NCBI RefSeq assembly: GCF_002387245.1
Contig: NZ_DGLD01000021.1
Coordinates: forward strand, 1 to 64,000
From: Brevundimonas sp. UBA4553
GTDB taxonomy: Bacteria > Pseudomonadota > Alphaproteobacteria > Caulobacterales > Caulobacteraceae
Direction: 5' to 3'
Length of the DNA stretch: 64,000 nt
The notes under the pieces were generated by a model. It made no database searches. It was not told the origin of the DNA and worked only from the letters and a program-made list of their open reading frames with translations. Positions 49,492 to 57,690 of this stretch are shown here, in pieces (positions within the stretch are counted from its first letter, which is position 1; each line of letters opens with the position of its first letter). Made by a program: the position numbers and the translations under genes.

Positions 49492-49575
49492 TCTGCACTG
49501 ATTGGGCGGATCGACTTGACTTGAGCGGACGGCGGCGCGACCAAGCCGCCTTCCTATCGAGGTCGTTGATCCCCC

Positions 49576-50910
49576 ATGTCCGTCAAGGTTCGTTTCGCCC
49601 CGTCGCCCACGGGTAAGCTGCACGTCGGCAATGTCCGCACCGCTCTGGTGAACTGGCTGTTCGCCAAGGGGCAGGGCGGCAGCTTCGTGCTGCGCATCGA
49701 CGACACCGATCTGGCCCGCTCGACGCAAGAGTATGAGGACGGCATCGAGACCGACCTGACCTGGCTAGGTCTGGTATGGGACGAGCGCTACAACCAGTCG
49801 AAGCGGTTTGACCGCTATGAGGAGGCCGCCGACCGCCTGAAGGCGTCGGGCCGCCTCTACGCCTGCTACGAAACCTCGGAAGAGCTGGACCGTCGGCGCA
49901 AGGTGCAATTGTCGCGCGGTCTGCCGCCGATCTATGACCGCGCCGCGCTGGACCTGACCGAGGCCGAGAAGGCGGCGTACGAGGCCGAGGGCCGTCGTCC
50001 GCACTGGCGCTTCAAGCTGGACGGCAAGCGCGTCGCCTGGGAAGATCTGGCGCGCGGTCACGCCGAGGTGGACACCGCCTCGATGTCGGACCCGGTGCTG
50101 ATCCGCGAGGACGGCCTGTTCCTCTACACCCTGCCGTCGGTCGTCGACGACATCGACATGGACATCACCCACATCATCCGGGGCGAGGACCACGTCACCA
50201 ACACCGGGGCGCAGATCGAGATCTTCGAGGCGCTGGGCGCCAAGATCCCCGGATTCGCACATATGCCGCTGCTGGTCGGCGCCGACGGCGCGGCCTTGTC
50301 CAAGCGTCTGGGCTCGCTGTCGATCAGCGACATGCGCGATGAAGGCTATGAGCCCATCGCCATCACCAGCCACCTGGGCAAGATCGGCACCTCGGACAAT
50401 CTGGAGATCGCGACCTCGGTCGAGGCCCTGGGCCAGTCCTTCGCCTTCTCCAAGATGGGCCGGTCGCCGGCGCGCTACGACACCGCTGATCTGGACCGGC
50501 TGAACGCCCAGGCGCTGCATGGCCTGACCTACGCCGAGGCGCAGCCGCGTCTGGCGGCGCTGGGCGTCGATCTGGGCGAGGGTTTCTGGGAAGCCGTGAA
50601 GCCGAACCTGAACAAGTTCGCCGATGTGGCGGACATGGCGAAGATCGTCACCGGGCCTGTCACGCCGGTGATCGAGGACCCCGCCTTCGCCGCCGCAGCG
50701 CTGGAGGTCCTGCCTGAGGTCATCGACGCGGGCGCCTGGTCGGCGTGGACGACGGCCGTGAAGGAGAAGACCGGCGCCAAGGGCAAGGGGCTGTTCATGC
50801 CGCTGCGTCTGGCCCTGACCGGACAGGCGCACGGCCCGGACATGGCGGCCATGGCGCCCCTGATCGGTCGGGACGCCATCGTGCGTCGCCTGAAGGGCGA
50901 GGCGGGCTGA
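49576..50910 (+). CDS. gltX: Glutamyl-tRNA synthetase
   Basis: This 444-residue class I enzyme charges tRNA-Glu, and in species lacking GlnRS it may also misacylate tRNA-Gln for GatCAB. The ATP site motif HVGN is in APSPTGKLHVGNVRTALVNW, and the KMSKS equivalent is ALSKRLGS. Further landmarks are RIDDTDLARS and DDIDMDITHIIRGEDHVTNTGAQI. Length is slightly short of the E. coli enzyme (471). Many alphaproteobacteria have two gltX copies, and which tRNA this one prefers is not clear from sequence. A strong terminator follows. Confidence 0.96.
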   Translation: MSVKVRFAPSPTGKLHVGNVRTALVNWLFAKGQGGSFVLRIDDTDLARSTQEYEDGIETDLTWLGLVWDERYNQSKRFDRYEEAADRLKASGRLYACYETSEELDRRRKVQLSRGLPPIYDRAALDLTEAEKAAYEAEGRRPHWRFKLDGKRVAWEDLARGHAEVDTASMSDPVLIREDGLFLYTLPSVVDDIDMDITHIIRGEDHVTNTGAQIEIFEALGAKIPGFAHMPLLVGADGAALSKRLGSLSISDMRDEGYEPIAITSHLGKIGTSDNLEIATSVEALGQSFAFSKMGRSPARYDTADLDRLNAQALHGLTYAEAQPRLAALGVDLGEGFWEAVKPNLNKFADVADMAKIVTGPVTPVIEDPAFAAAALEVLPEVIDAGAWSAWTTAVKEKTGAKGKGLFMPLRLALTGQAHGPDMAAMAPLIGRDAIVRRLKGEAG

Positions 50911-50939
50911 GGTCTTCGGCGTCAGCCGGACATAAGAAA

Positions 50940-50968
50940 GGCCGCCTTCTTTCGAAGGCGGCCTTTTT
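50940..50968 (+). terminator. Rho-independent terminator of gltX
   Basis: A perfect 10-bp stem GGCCGCCTTC/GAAGGCGGCC closed by a TTTC loop, preceded by AAA and followed by five T residues. Its reverse strand also has T residues after the stem (from the AAAG), so it can also end the convergent secreted-protein transcript. Confidence 0.92.
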
Positions 50969-50989
50969 CGTTTCGGCGTTGCGGCTGAA

Positions 50990-51286
50990 TCAGCCGGCGT
51001 TGCAGGTCGCCAGGGCCTGCTGGTCCAGAGCTTCGCCCTTGTAGCTGAAGGCCGTGACCGGGCCGAGCTTGGCGACCACGCGGCGGCAGGCGCGGGCGGC
51101 GGGTTGGCTGCTGCCGCCGGTGGCGGTGCAGGCGGCGCCTTCACAGCGCCAGGCGGCGCCGTCGACGATGACGCGGCCGGCTGGAGCCTTGGCGGCGTCG
51201 GCGAGCGTCAGACTGGTGGCCGGGGTGTCGGCGGCGAAGGCGGGGGCCGCGACGAACAGCGCCGCAGCGACGAGAAGAGCACGCAT
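50990..51286 (-). CDS. CC_3452-family secreted small protein
   Basis: The 98-residue exported protein has a signal peptide (MRALLVAAALFVAAPAFA). The mature part has two cysteine pairs and the signature WRCEGAACTATGGSSQPAARACRRVVAKLGPVTAFSYKG, which is the Caulobacter CC_3452-type family of unknown function. Cysteines suggest disulphides in the periplasm. ATG 51286 has GGAGA upstream; a longer frame to 51358 is not supported. Confidence 0.85.
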   Translation of the reverse strand: MRALLVAAALFVAAPAFAADTPATSLTLADAAKAPAGRVIVDGAAWRCEGAACTATGGSSQPAARACRRVVAKLGPVTAFSYKGEALDQQALATCNAG

Positions 51287-51402
51287 GGACAAGTCTCCGA
51301 TATGGGTAGGGCGCACGCCCTTGTGGCGCCATAGTCCGTTTTCTTTGGAAACTGTCAATGCGGTTTCGCGTAACGGAACGACGTTTAGTAACCCACGTTT
51401 AC

Positions 51403-52008
51403 TTACCGACGATCATGTTTCAAGTGCGGCGTTTCCTCGGCCATTTTCATGGCGGCGACGGCTTCATCGACGGTATCGACGCTGATGTAGGCGTCGAGGA
51501 AGCTGGCGGGCGTCATGCCTTCCTGCACGCTGTGGCGGATCAGCGCGAAGTAGTTTTCCCAGAAGCCGTTCAGGTTCAGGAAGATGACCGGCTTGGCGTG
51601 GAGGTCGAGGCGTTTCCACGACAGCAGCTCAATGGCTTCTTCCAGGGTGCCGATGCCGCCCGGCGCCACGACGAAGACGTCCGATTGATCATACATCAGC
51701 TGCTTGCGCTCGTGCATCGAGGTGACGACCACGGTCTCGACGTCGTCGAACAGGCGTTCGCGGCTGCGCAGGAAGGCGGGCATGATTCCCACGACCCGTC
51801 CGCCAGCCTCGTGCGCCGCACGCGCGGAGGCGCCCATCAGACCGACGCCGCCGCCGCCGTAGACCAGCCGCCACCCGGCCTCGGCCGTCGCCTTGCCGAA
51901 GGCGCTGGCGGCCTGGACATACTGCGGATCCGCGCCGTCGGACGAGCCGCAGAACAGGCAGACCGAGCGGCCGTCGAAGGGGGCGATGTTGGCGGGCGGC
52001 AAAGACAT
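51403..52008 (-). CDS. LOG-family phosphoribohydrolase (TIGR00730-like)
   Basis: The 201-residue Rossmann-like protein of the LOG family releases a base from nucleoside monophosphates, for example cytokinin ribotides. The diagnostic motif PGGIGTLEEAIELLSW is present, as are SVCLFCGSSDGADP and VYGGGGVGLMG. Earlier annotations call this group lysine decarboxylase, which is not supported. The ATG at 52008 is preferred over an in-frame start at 52071. It is divergent from the lipoprotein gene at 52090. Confidence 0.9.
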   Translation of the reverse strand: MSLPPANIAPFDGRSVCLFCGSSDGADPQYVQAASAFGKATAEAGWRLVYGGGGVGLMGASARAAHEAGGRVVGIMPAFLRSRERLFDDVETVVVTSMHERKQLMYDQSDVFVVAPGGIGTLEEAIELLSWKRLDLHAKPVIFLNLNGFWENYFALIRHSVQEGMTPASFLDAYISVDTVDEAVAAMKMAEETPHLKHDRR

Positions 52009-52089
52009 GGGGCCTCGATACAGGAAGGAAGACAGGGCGGCGTCGGCCGCGCTATCTGAGGGGACAGGCATATCGCTACGCGGGTCAGG

Positions 52090-52830
52090 ATGAAACGTCG
52101 GATTGTCGTCGCCGGGATCGGCGTCGCATTGGCGCTAGGGGGCTGCAACGCCCCTGTGGAGCGCTCTACAGGTGATGAAGCCCGTCAGGACGGGGGCTGG
52201 ACCGCTGCGCCGCGCATCCGGGCGGTCGAGCGCCAGGGGGCAGGCCTGATCGTCCGCGGCGATGCGCCGCCGGGTGCGCGCGTGGTCTTGCGCGGCGATC
52301 AGGACCGCGCCTTCGCGGCGGGCGCCGATGCCGCCGGACGGTTCGAGCTATTGGTCGGCTCCGTGCCCTCGGCCATGGTGCTGAGACCAGAGGTCCAGGT
52401 CGGGCAGTTTCCAGCAGCGGGACCGGAGCAACTGGTTCTGGCGGTGGACGAGGCGCCGTTGGCCGCCCTGGTGACCGACGGGGGCGCCAGTCGCCGGTTG
52501 TCCGCCGGCCCCGCACTGGATTCGGTCGACGGCGACGGGCGAGGGCTGCTGGTGGCGGGGCGGGCGGCGCCGGGCGCGCGCGTGTCGGTGTCGGCCGAAG
52601 GCGGCGCGGCGGTCGAGGTCGCCGCTGACGCTGGCGGACGTTGGAGCGCCCCTTTGCCCAGCGTCGGGGATCGTGCGGCGACCATCACCGTGGGCGCGGC
52701 GGCTTTCGCCTATCCAGGGCCGGCGCCGAGCGAGCAACTCGGCAAAATACAGCGCTCGGGCGAGGGGTGGCGTCTGACCCGCCCCCTGTCGCCGACGGCG
52801 CGGCAGACCAGCTGGTTCCCGGATGCGTGA
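52090..52830 (+). CDS. Lipoprotein with two Ig-like repeats
   Basis: The 246-residue protein has a lipobox LALGGC. Two tandem domains of about 60 residues share a pattern (G.GLIVRGDAPPGARVVL ... DAAGRFELLVG, and GRGLLVAGRAAPGARVSV ... DAGGRWSAPLP), which looks like a bacterial Ig-like/carboxypeptidase-regulatory-type fold. The C-terminal 40 residues are unique and Arg-Thr-Trp rich. Its function is unknown; it is probably a cell envelope protein. Confidence 0.8.
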   Translation: MKRRIVVAGIGVALALGGCNAPVERSTGDEARQDGGWTAAPRIRAVERQGAGLIVRGDAPPGARVVLRGDQDRAFAAGADAAGRFELLVGSVPSAMVLRPEVQVGQFPAAGPEQLVLAVDEAPLAALVTDGGASRRLSAGPALDSVDGDGRGLLVAGRAAPGARVSVSAEGGAAVEVAADAGGRWSAPLPSVGDRAATITVGAAAFAYPGPAPSEQLGKIQRSGEGWRLTRPLSPTARQTSWFPDA

Positions 52831-52930
52831 TGTGCCGATTTGGCACGATTCACGTTTGATTAACCAAACCAGCCGATCAACAGCATGTCTTCTTTTCTAT
52901 CGAGGACATCCACCATCACCGAACGACTTC

Positions 52931-52959
52931 AGCCCGGCGCGCCTGCGTCGGGCTCTTTT
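52931..52959 (+). terminator. Rho-independent terminator after lipoprotein gene
   Basis: Stem AGCCCGGCGC/GCGTCGGGCT with one G-T wobble and a GCCT loop, followed by CTTTT. It is located 100 bp after the stop codon and just before the convergent TSUP gene end at 52975. Confidence 0.75.
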
Positions 52960-52974
52960 CGTTGCGGCCCGGCG

Positions 52975-53763
52975 TCAGAGGCGGGTGGCGACCCAGAGGT
53001 GGATGGGGTTGGCGGGGTCAGACAGCAGCTTCACCACCATCCCCAGGCAGATGACGACCAGCAGGGGGCGGATGAGCCGGGGCCCGAAACGCATCGCCGC
53101 ATGAGAGCCCAACCAGCCGCCGAGGACCTGTCCCGTCGCCATGATCAGGCCCGCCGCCCAAAGGACGTGACCGCCCACGGCGAAGACGACGACCGAAACG
53201 ATATTGCTCGCGAAGTTCAGCGCCTTCGTATGGGCGGTGGCGCGGGTCAGGCCCATGCCGAGCAGGGTGACGAGCGCGAGGGCGAAGAATGATCCGGCGC
53301 CGGGGCCGAAGAAACCGTCATAAAAGCCGATCCCGCCAGCGACGGCCCCGAAGGCCAACGGGGTAAGGCGGGCGTGGACATCCTCGTCGCTCGCCTTCGG
53401 TCCGACCAGGAAATAGACGGCGATCCCGATCAGCAGGGCGGGGAGGAGGACCAGCAGCCAGTCCGTGTCGACAAAGGTCACGGCGACAGCGCCCAGAATC
53501 GCACCAGCTACGGTGGCCAACAGAGGCCATTTCAGGAGCGCGAAGTCGATTCGACCCTTGCGCCAAAAGGTCCAGGTGGCGGCGGCGGTGCCGAAGCTGC
53601 CCTGGACCTTGTTGGTGGCGATGGCGGCGACCGGAGGAACACCGACGGCGAGGAGGGCGGGAACGGTGATCAGGCCGCCCCCGCCGGCTATCGCGTCGAT
53701 GAAGCCTGCCGCGACGGCGACGACAAAGAGAAAGGCGAGAACGTCCGGAGCGAGTTCGAGCAT
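52975..53763 (-). CDS. TSUP-family membrane transporter (TauE/SafE)
   Basis: The 262-residue protein has about eight helices in two similar halves. The halves carry the family signatures GFIDAIAGGGGLITVPALLAVG with ATNKVQG, and GFYDGFFGPGAGSFFALALV with HTKALNFASN. TSUP proteins export organic sulfonates, sulfite or related anions, but the substrate here is unknown. It stands alone between the terminator at 52.9 kb and tRNA-Asn. Confidence 0.9.
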   Translation of the reverse strand: MLELAPDVLAFLFVVAVAAGFIDAIAGGGGLITVPALLAVGVPPVAAIATNKVQGSFGTAAATWTFWRKGRIDFALLKWPLLATVAGAILGAVAVTFVDTDWLLVLLPALLIGIAVYFLVGPKASDEDVHARLTPLAFGAVAGGIGFYDGFFGPGAGSFFALALVTLLGMGLTRATAHTKALNFASNIVSVVVFAVGGHVLWAAGLIMATGQVLGGWLGSHAAMRFGPRLIRPLLVVICLGMVVKLLSDPANPIHLWVATRL

Positions 53764-53820
53764 GGCGCGGGATCAGAAGGCGTCACAAGCGTGTCTGAAA
53801 CAGCGCTTTAATCCCCCGAG

Positions 53821-53895
53821 TGGCTCCGCGGGTAGGATTCGAACCTACGACCAGCCGATTAACAGTCGGCTGCTCTACCACTGAGCTACCGCGGA
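53821..53895 (-). tRNA. tRNA-Asn (GTT)
   Basis: On the minus strand the 75-base sequence folds as a cloverleaf: acceptor TCCGCGG/CCGCGGA, D-arm with AGCTCAGTGGTAGAGC, anticodon arm CCGACTGTTAATCGG with GTT, and T-arm GTAGGTTCGAATCCTAC. The 3' CCA is encoded. It is an ordinary housekeeping tRNA. Confidence 0.97.
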
Positions 53896-54005
53896 ACATC
53901 CCCTCGGGGGAGGCCGCCGTATAGCAGCGCCTTTTTGATTCATGCAACGGATAAAGTGCAGAAAACGCCGAAATTTATTCGACGGCCTGGGCTAGAAGGC
54001 TTGGC

Positions 54006-54809
54006 ATGAATTTGATCCGTGTCTCCGACCCATTCGATCCCGGCATTTCCGCCTTTCGCGACGTGAAGGAGCGCGACCTGACCGGGCGTCAAGGGCTGTT
54101 CGTCGCCGAAGGCGAGGTGGTGCTGCGCGTGCTGGCCTCGTCGGCTTCGCGTTGCGCGCCAGTCGCGGTCCTGATCGCGGAAAAGCGTCTGGAGGCCTTG
54201 CACGACGCCCTGGAGCAACTGCCGGAGGGGACGCGCGTCTTTCTGGCCCCGCAGCCGGTGCTGGACGCCATCGCAGGGTTTCATTTGCATCGGGGCATAC
54301 TGGCGTTGGGCCGAAAGCCAGAGCCGCTCGGTCTGGAGGGCTGGCTGGATGCGTTGCCCGAGCAGGCGGTGGTGGTCGGGGCCTGCGGCATCGGCAATCA
54401 CGACAACATGGGCGGCCTGTTCCGCAATGCGGCGGCGTTCGGGGCGGCGGGACTGTTGCTGGACGAGACGTGCTGCGACCCCTTCTATCGAAAGGCCATC
54501 AGGGTCTCCGTGGGGGCCGTGCTGCGGACGCCCTTTGTCGAGGGCGCGTCTGCCGACGTCATGGTCGCCGCCTTGCAGGCGAGGGGCTTCGAGGTTCTGG
54601 CACTGACGCCTTCGGCGGCGGAAACGCTGGCCCAGCTGAAGCCCGCGCCGCGCACCGCCATCCTGTTGGGATCCGAGGGGCCGGGGCTGCCGGCCGACGT
54701 GATCGCGCGCTGCCGAGGTCTGGCGATCCGCATGTCGGGCGGTTTTGATTCCCTCAATGTGGCGACGACCAGCGCGGTGGCGCTGCACCATCTGACCACG
54801 GCCGGGTGA
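54006..54809 (+). CDS. TrmH/SpoU-family RNA 2'-O-methyltransferase
   Basis: This 267-residue enzyme has an N-terminal substrate-binding domain (about 1-105) and a SPOUT knot: motif 1 in GIGNHDNMGGLFRNAAAFG (Asn and Arg), motif 2 ILLGSEGPGLP, and motif 3 IRMSGGFDSLNVATTSAVALHH. It should methylate ribose in tRNA or rRNA (TrmH/RlmB-like); which one is not clear. It lies immediately after tRNA-Asn on the opposite strand, probably by chance. Confidence 0.93.
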   Translation: MNLIRVSDPFDPGISAFRDVKERDLTGRQGLFVAEGEVVLRVLASSASRCAPVAVLIAEKRLEALHDALEQLPEGTRVFLAPQPVLDAIAGFHLHRGILALGRKPEPLGLEGWLDALPEQAVVVGACGIGNHDNMGGLFRNAAAFGAAGLLLDETCCDPFYRKAIRVSVGAVLRTPFVEGASADVMVAALQARGFEVLALTPSAAETLAQLKPAPRTAILLGSEGPGLPADVIARCRGLAIRMSGGFDSLNVATTSAVALHHLTTAG

Positions 54810-54887
54810 TGGCTAGACGTGCAACAGGCGATGAAGCGGGGCGGATTGATCCATCCGCCCCGCTGGATGTTTCAAGTCAGCTTGCGC

Positions 54888-55217
54888 TCACCAGTCCCAG
54901 GGCAGATATGGTCCCATGTCTGAGCAGACAAACATGCGGGTCTTGACGGTGTAGCCGGTGGGCAACGAGGGCGATGTTACAAACGGCCCGCCGTTGCAGG
55001 TATCGGAGCCGCTTCCAATCAGGGTCGTCATCGTTTCGTCAGCGTAGACTTCGTACGAGTATGCGATGGGCTTGCAGCTATCGTAGCCTCCGCCGAAGCA
55101 GTAGTAGCCCTCCGGATCCTCCTGCATTGCGGCGGCGGCGGGTATCGGTGCGGCGATGCTCATCGAAGCGGCCAGCGTGAAGGCCGCAGATGTGACGCCC
55201 ATGATTTTCTTGACCAC
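54888..55217 (-). CDS. Secreted small protein, possibly DUF6289-like
   Basis: The 109-residue protein begins with a signal peptide (residues 1-29, ending PAAAA) and has four cysteines in the mature part (positions in YYCFGG, YDSCKP, DTCNGG and MFVCSD), so probably two disulphides. The region YEVYADETMTTLIGSGSDTCNGGP resembles DUF6289-type exported peptides. GTG 55217 is preferred, because GGAGGGG lies 7 bases before it. It sits directly left of the tRNA-Cys fragment. Its function is unknown. Confidence 0.7.
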   Translation of the reverse strand: MVKKIMGVTSAAFTLAASMSIAAPIPAAAAMQEDPEGYYCFGGGYDSCKPIAYSYEVYADETMTTLIGSGSDTCNGGPFVTSPSLPTGYTVKTRMFVCSDMGPYLPWDW

Positions 55218-55381
55218 TTTTTCCCCTCCTGGGTGTTTTTGACAACTGGAGGTTGACGGCCAAGGCTGTGGAATTTGAAGTAACATTGTTGTGTGCTGAT
55301 CAAGTCGCAGATCGTGGCGCGGGCTACTGCGTTCGGGAGCCGGATCGGGCGTAGCTGCAGCTGACGGCCAGAAACAAGAAA

Positions 55382-55399
55382 GCCGCCCTGAAGGGCGGC
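55382..55399 (-). terminator. Left copy of tRNA-Cys-type terminator
   Basis: Stem GCCGCCC/GGGCGGC with a TGAA loop. On the minus strand it is followed by TTTCTTGTTT. It lies at the left boundary of the integrated element and is almost identical to the hairpin at 61176-61193 beside tRNA-Cys. Confidence 0.8.
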
Positions 55400-55409
55400 T
55401 GACTATTTG

Positions 55410-55459
55410 TCGCGATGGAGGCCTGACCGGGAATCGAACCCGGGTGCAAGGATTTGCAG
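55410..55459 (-). repeat. attL, 3' half of tRNA-Cys duplicated
   Basis: The 50 bases are identical to 61207-61256, which form the 3' half of tRNA-Cys. Similarity continues leftward, imperfectly, to 55368 and covers the terminator hairpin. To the right the identity stops abruptly at GGCC versus TCCT. This is the left junction of the element, presumably the remnant of the original chromosomal tRNA end. Confidence 0.95.
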
Positions 55460-55618
55460 GCCGTGACTTGTTGTGGAAATTCAAAGCGCGGGGCGCAAAC
55501 CGACCTGACTTATCCCCACGCGCACACAGGATTGTAGAGGCGGCTGCAAACTGTTTGTTCTCTTTTCGTTCACGACGCCGTAGGAGTCCGCCCGGGTCGG
55601 CAACCTCGGAGGATGAAT

Positions 55619-55783
55619 ATGGACAGGCAATCACGTGGCCCAGACGAAGCGTTTGCCCGCGACCTGGCCGAACTGGACCGCGAGCTTGAAGCTCGCACCG
55701 ATCCCCAGATGCCTGAGAAGACCGTCAGCCTGCTGGCCGGATTGATCGCTGGCATGACGCACGTCGGGAGGCCGGCACGATGA
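55619..55783 (+). CDS. Small acidic hypothetical protein (element gene 1)
   Basis: A 54-residue helical protein (FARDLAELDRELEARTD, then KTVSLLAGLIAGMTHVG). The start is chosen at ATG 55619 because GGAGG lies 6 bases before it; an in-frame ATG at 55613 touches the ribosome site. Its stop overlaps the next gene by 4 bp. It is the first gene after the left boundary. No family is recognised. Confidence 0.65.
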   Translation: MDRQSRGPDEAFARDLAELDRELEARTDPQMPEKTVSLLAGLIAGMTHVGRPAR

Positions 55784-55989
55784 CCGCCGACAACGACGCC
55801 TACCTGGCAGACCTGATGCTACAGCTCGTCGGCCTCGACCTGGCCAGCGCCGACGGGCGCGCTGGGGCAGGGGGCATCCTGCGCGAGATTGAAGCCTTGG
55901 CGCCGGGGTCGATCGCCAGAATGCAGGCGGGGCTGGCGCTGCAACGGGCAGGGGCTTCGCTGCTGGCTGAAGGACGGCCGGACGCCTGA
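55780..55989 (+). CDS. Small hypothetical protein (element gene 2)
   Basis: A 69-residue protein of alanine-, leucine- and glycine-rich helices with no recognised family. The start overlaps the preceding gene (ATGA) and the next gene begins 3 bp after its stop, so these form a tight operon. Its role within the element is unknown. Confidence 0.65.
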   Translation: MTADNDAYLADLMLQLVGLDLASADGRAGAGGILREIEALAPGSIARMQAGLALQRAGASLLAEGRPDA

Positions 55990-55992
55990 GCC

Positions 55993-56247
55993 ATGCAGCC
56001 CTACAACGACGATGTCACGATCAACGACAAGATCTCTAGTGACCAGCTTGAGGTCGTCTGCGAGTGCGGCCGGAAGTCCGGTCCCGCATGGGGTCTGTGG
56101 CCCCAACAGATGAAGCGGGCGCCCCTGCGCCAGGTCGCAGAGCGCATGACGTGCCGGCAGTGCGGACGTCGCTCACCGACGATCCGCATCAACGGCTATG
56201 GGCAAGGCGGCCAGATGCGTGAACTGTGGCGCTGGCCTAAAGCGTGA
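55993..56247 (+). CDS. Small zinc-ribbon protein (element gene 3)
   Basis: An 84-residue protein with VVCECGRKS and MTCRQCGRRS, a CxC...CxxC set about 30 residues apart, fits a single zinc ribbon. The C-terminal part is Gln/Gly/Trp rich. Together with the next gene it looks like an old duplication with the same metal-site layout. Zinc ribbons of this kind are common in phage and mobile elements, where they bind nucleic acid or transcription factors, but none is proven here. Confidence 0.72.
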   Translation: MQPYNDDVTINDKISSDQLEVVCECGRKSGPAWGLWPQQMKRAPLRQVAERMTCRQCGRRSPTIRINGYGQGGQMRELWRWPKA

Positions 56248-56250
56248 GGG

Positions 56251-56532
56251 ATGGGCGGCAATCCTCGCTTTCAGACCTGGTCGTCGGCGCAGTGGATGAA
56301 CAGGGCGGGCACCGTGACGGAGTTGCGGGCTCAAGGTTGGCCCGTCGTGGCGCGATGCCTGACCTGCCAGCTGGAAATGGATGTTCGTCTCGACGTCCTG
56401 CAGCGCGAACGCGGGCCCGACTTCTCCCTATGGGGGCGATCCGCGCACTGCCGCAGCCGTCGATGTCAGGGGCGTATGTACTTCTGGACCTTCCCGCCTC
56501 AGGCCGGAGGGAAGGCCGTAGAGATGTTCTGA
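56251..56532 (+). CDS. Small zinc-ribbon protein (element gene 4)
   Basis: A 93-residue protein with ARCLTCQLEM and AHCRSRRCQG, a CxxC...C(4)C set separated by about 30 residues, is a second zinc ribbon like that of the preceding gene. The N-terminal WSSAQWMNRAGTV differs. It starts 3 bp after the previous stop. Its function is unknown; a nucleic-acid role is plausible. Confidence 0.7.
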   Translation: MGGNPRFQTWSSAQWMNRAGTVTELRAQGWPVVARCLTCQLEMDVRLDVLQRERGPDFSLWGRSAHCRSRRCQGRMYFWTFPPQAGGKAVEMF

Positions 56533-56559
56533 GCAGCCGCGCGGCATCCAATACAAAAG

Positions 56560-56582
56560 GCCCCCGCTGATCAGGCGGGGGC
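56560..56582 (-). terminator. GC hairpin, terminator-like on minus strand
   Basis: Stem GCCCCCGC/GCGGGGGC with a 7-base loop. On the plus strand it is preceded by AAAA, which gives a T run after the stem on the minus strand. It is located 28 bp after the zinc-ribbon gene. On the plus strand it lacks a T tract, so its direction is uncertain. Confidence 0.5.
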
Positions 56583-56741
56583 TCAGGTGCGCATCATCGA
56601 AGAAGAATGAGCGGCGCTTCTTGCCGGGCCACCGCTCGCACAGCCGGCACTGCCGTGCTCGAACGACGCGCAACGGCAGAGGTTCCGCGACTCCCCAAAC
56701 GGCAATCCGTGTGACAGGCTTCACACCCGGGAGAAACGAAG

Positions 56742-56906
56742 ATGTCCAGCTTCACCGACGAAGATCGAGAAAAAGAGCTGCGGCGACGGCAGCGCCAGCC
56801 GATGCACGCCCCACCGCTGTTGGTCACCTGCCTCCACTGCCAGAGGACGGTGCCAGCGGCCGAGGTGACATCGGTCGAATACCCGATCTGCACCGCCTGC
56901 ATCTGA
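56742..56906 (+). CDS. Small zinc-ribbon protein (element gene 5)
   Basis: A 54-residue protein with a basic helix (EDREKELRRRQRQ) and a C-terminal CLHC...CTAC pair, the third four-cysteine zinc protein of the element. A GGGAGA ribosome site precedes ATG 56742. The stop lies 3 bp before the SRAP gene. Its function is unknown. Confidence 0.7.
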   Translation: MSSFTDEDREKELRRRQRQPMHAPPLLVTCLHCQRTVPAAEVTSVEYPICTACI

Positions 56907-56909
56907 GCC

Positions 56910-57623
56910 ATGTGCAACCTTTACCGCCAGCGCAGCGGTCCCCAGACAATTATGGATCTGGCGCAGGCCTTGCGCTCGAACGTCGGCAATTTGGAGCCGC
57001 GGGACATCTACCCTGACTACGCGGCGCCCATCGTGAGGACCGGCGCGGACGGCGTGCGGGAGTTGGTCGAAGCCCGTTGGGGAATGCCGTCGCCTCGGAA
57101 CATCCTGATGGAGAAAACGGGCAAGCGCGCTGACAAACTGAGGGCCAAGGGCAGGATCATTGATCCTGCCGAGTTCGCCTCGATGCTGGAACTGGAGCCC
57201 GATACTGGCATCACCAATGTGCGACGCACGGACAGTCGCCACTGGCAACCCGATCTTACACCCGCAAATCGCTGCCTCGTGCCGTTCACCGCCTTCAGCG
57301 AGCCTGGGCGTGACGGTGATGGCAAGTACCAGCCCATCTGGTTCAAGCTCAACGTCGACGACCCCGACCCTCTCGCCTTTTTCGCCGGCATCCACCGCCT
57401 GGACTGGACTGGCGTGCGGAGAGCCAAGACAGGGCGCGAGACCATCGATCTTATGGCCTTTTTGACAACCGAACCCAGCGAGCCGGTGAAGTCGGTCCAC
57501 CCCAAGGCCATGCCGGTGATCCTGACCGAGCCCGATGACATCGAGACGTGGATGACGGCGCCGTGGGAGATCGCGAAGGAGCTGCAGCGCGCTCTTCCTG
57601 ACGACGCGCTTGTGGTCATCTGA
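56910..57623 (+). CDS. SRAP (HMCES/YedK) family protein
   Basis: The 237-residue protein begins MCNLYR; the Cys at position 2, exposed after Met removal, is the residue that crosslinks to abasic sites. The conserved Glu region is RCLVPFTAFSE, and the catalytic His is in VHPKAMPVIL, so the active site looks complete. SRAP proteins seal abasic sites in single-stranded DNA as covalent adducts and protect replication; copies on mobile elements are common. It is well placed as the one clearly functional gene of the cargo. Confidence 0.92.
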   Translation: MCNLYRQRSGPQTIMDLAQALRSNVGNLEPRDIYPDYAAPIVRTGADGVRELVEARWGMPSPRNILMEKTGKRADKLRAKGRIIDPAEFASMLELEPDTGITNVRRTDSRHWQPDLTPANRCLVPFTAFSEPGRDGDGKYQPIWFKLNVDDPDPLAFFAGIHRLDWTGVRRAKTGRETIDLMAFLTTEPSEPVKSVHPKAMPVILTEPDDIETWMTAPWEIAKELQRALPDDALVVI

Positions 57624-57690
57624 GCGGCGGCTGTTGAGAACCCGCCCGAGCGCCTCGACGCAGTGGCCGAACCAGCTTTTACCGGCGCCC

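Noticed and set aside
55436..55470. Second complete tRNA-Cys at the left boundary
   Set aside because: Only the 3' half is present; the sequence after GCAG diverges at once, so no cloverleaf can form.
54888..55634. 248-residue version of the secreted protein gene
   Set aside because: The extra N-terminal part crosses the attL tRNA fragment and terminator; the GTG with a strong ribosome site gives a proper signal peptide.
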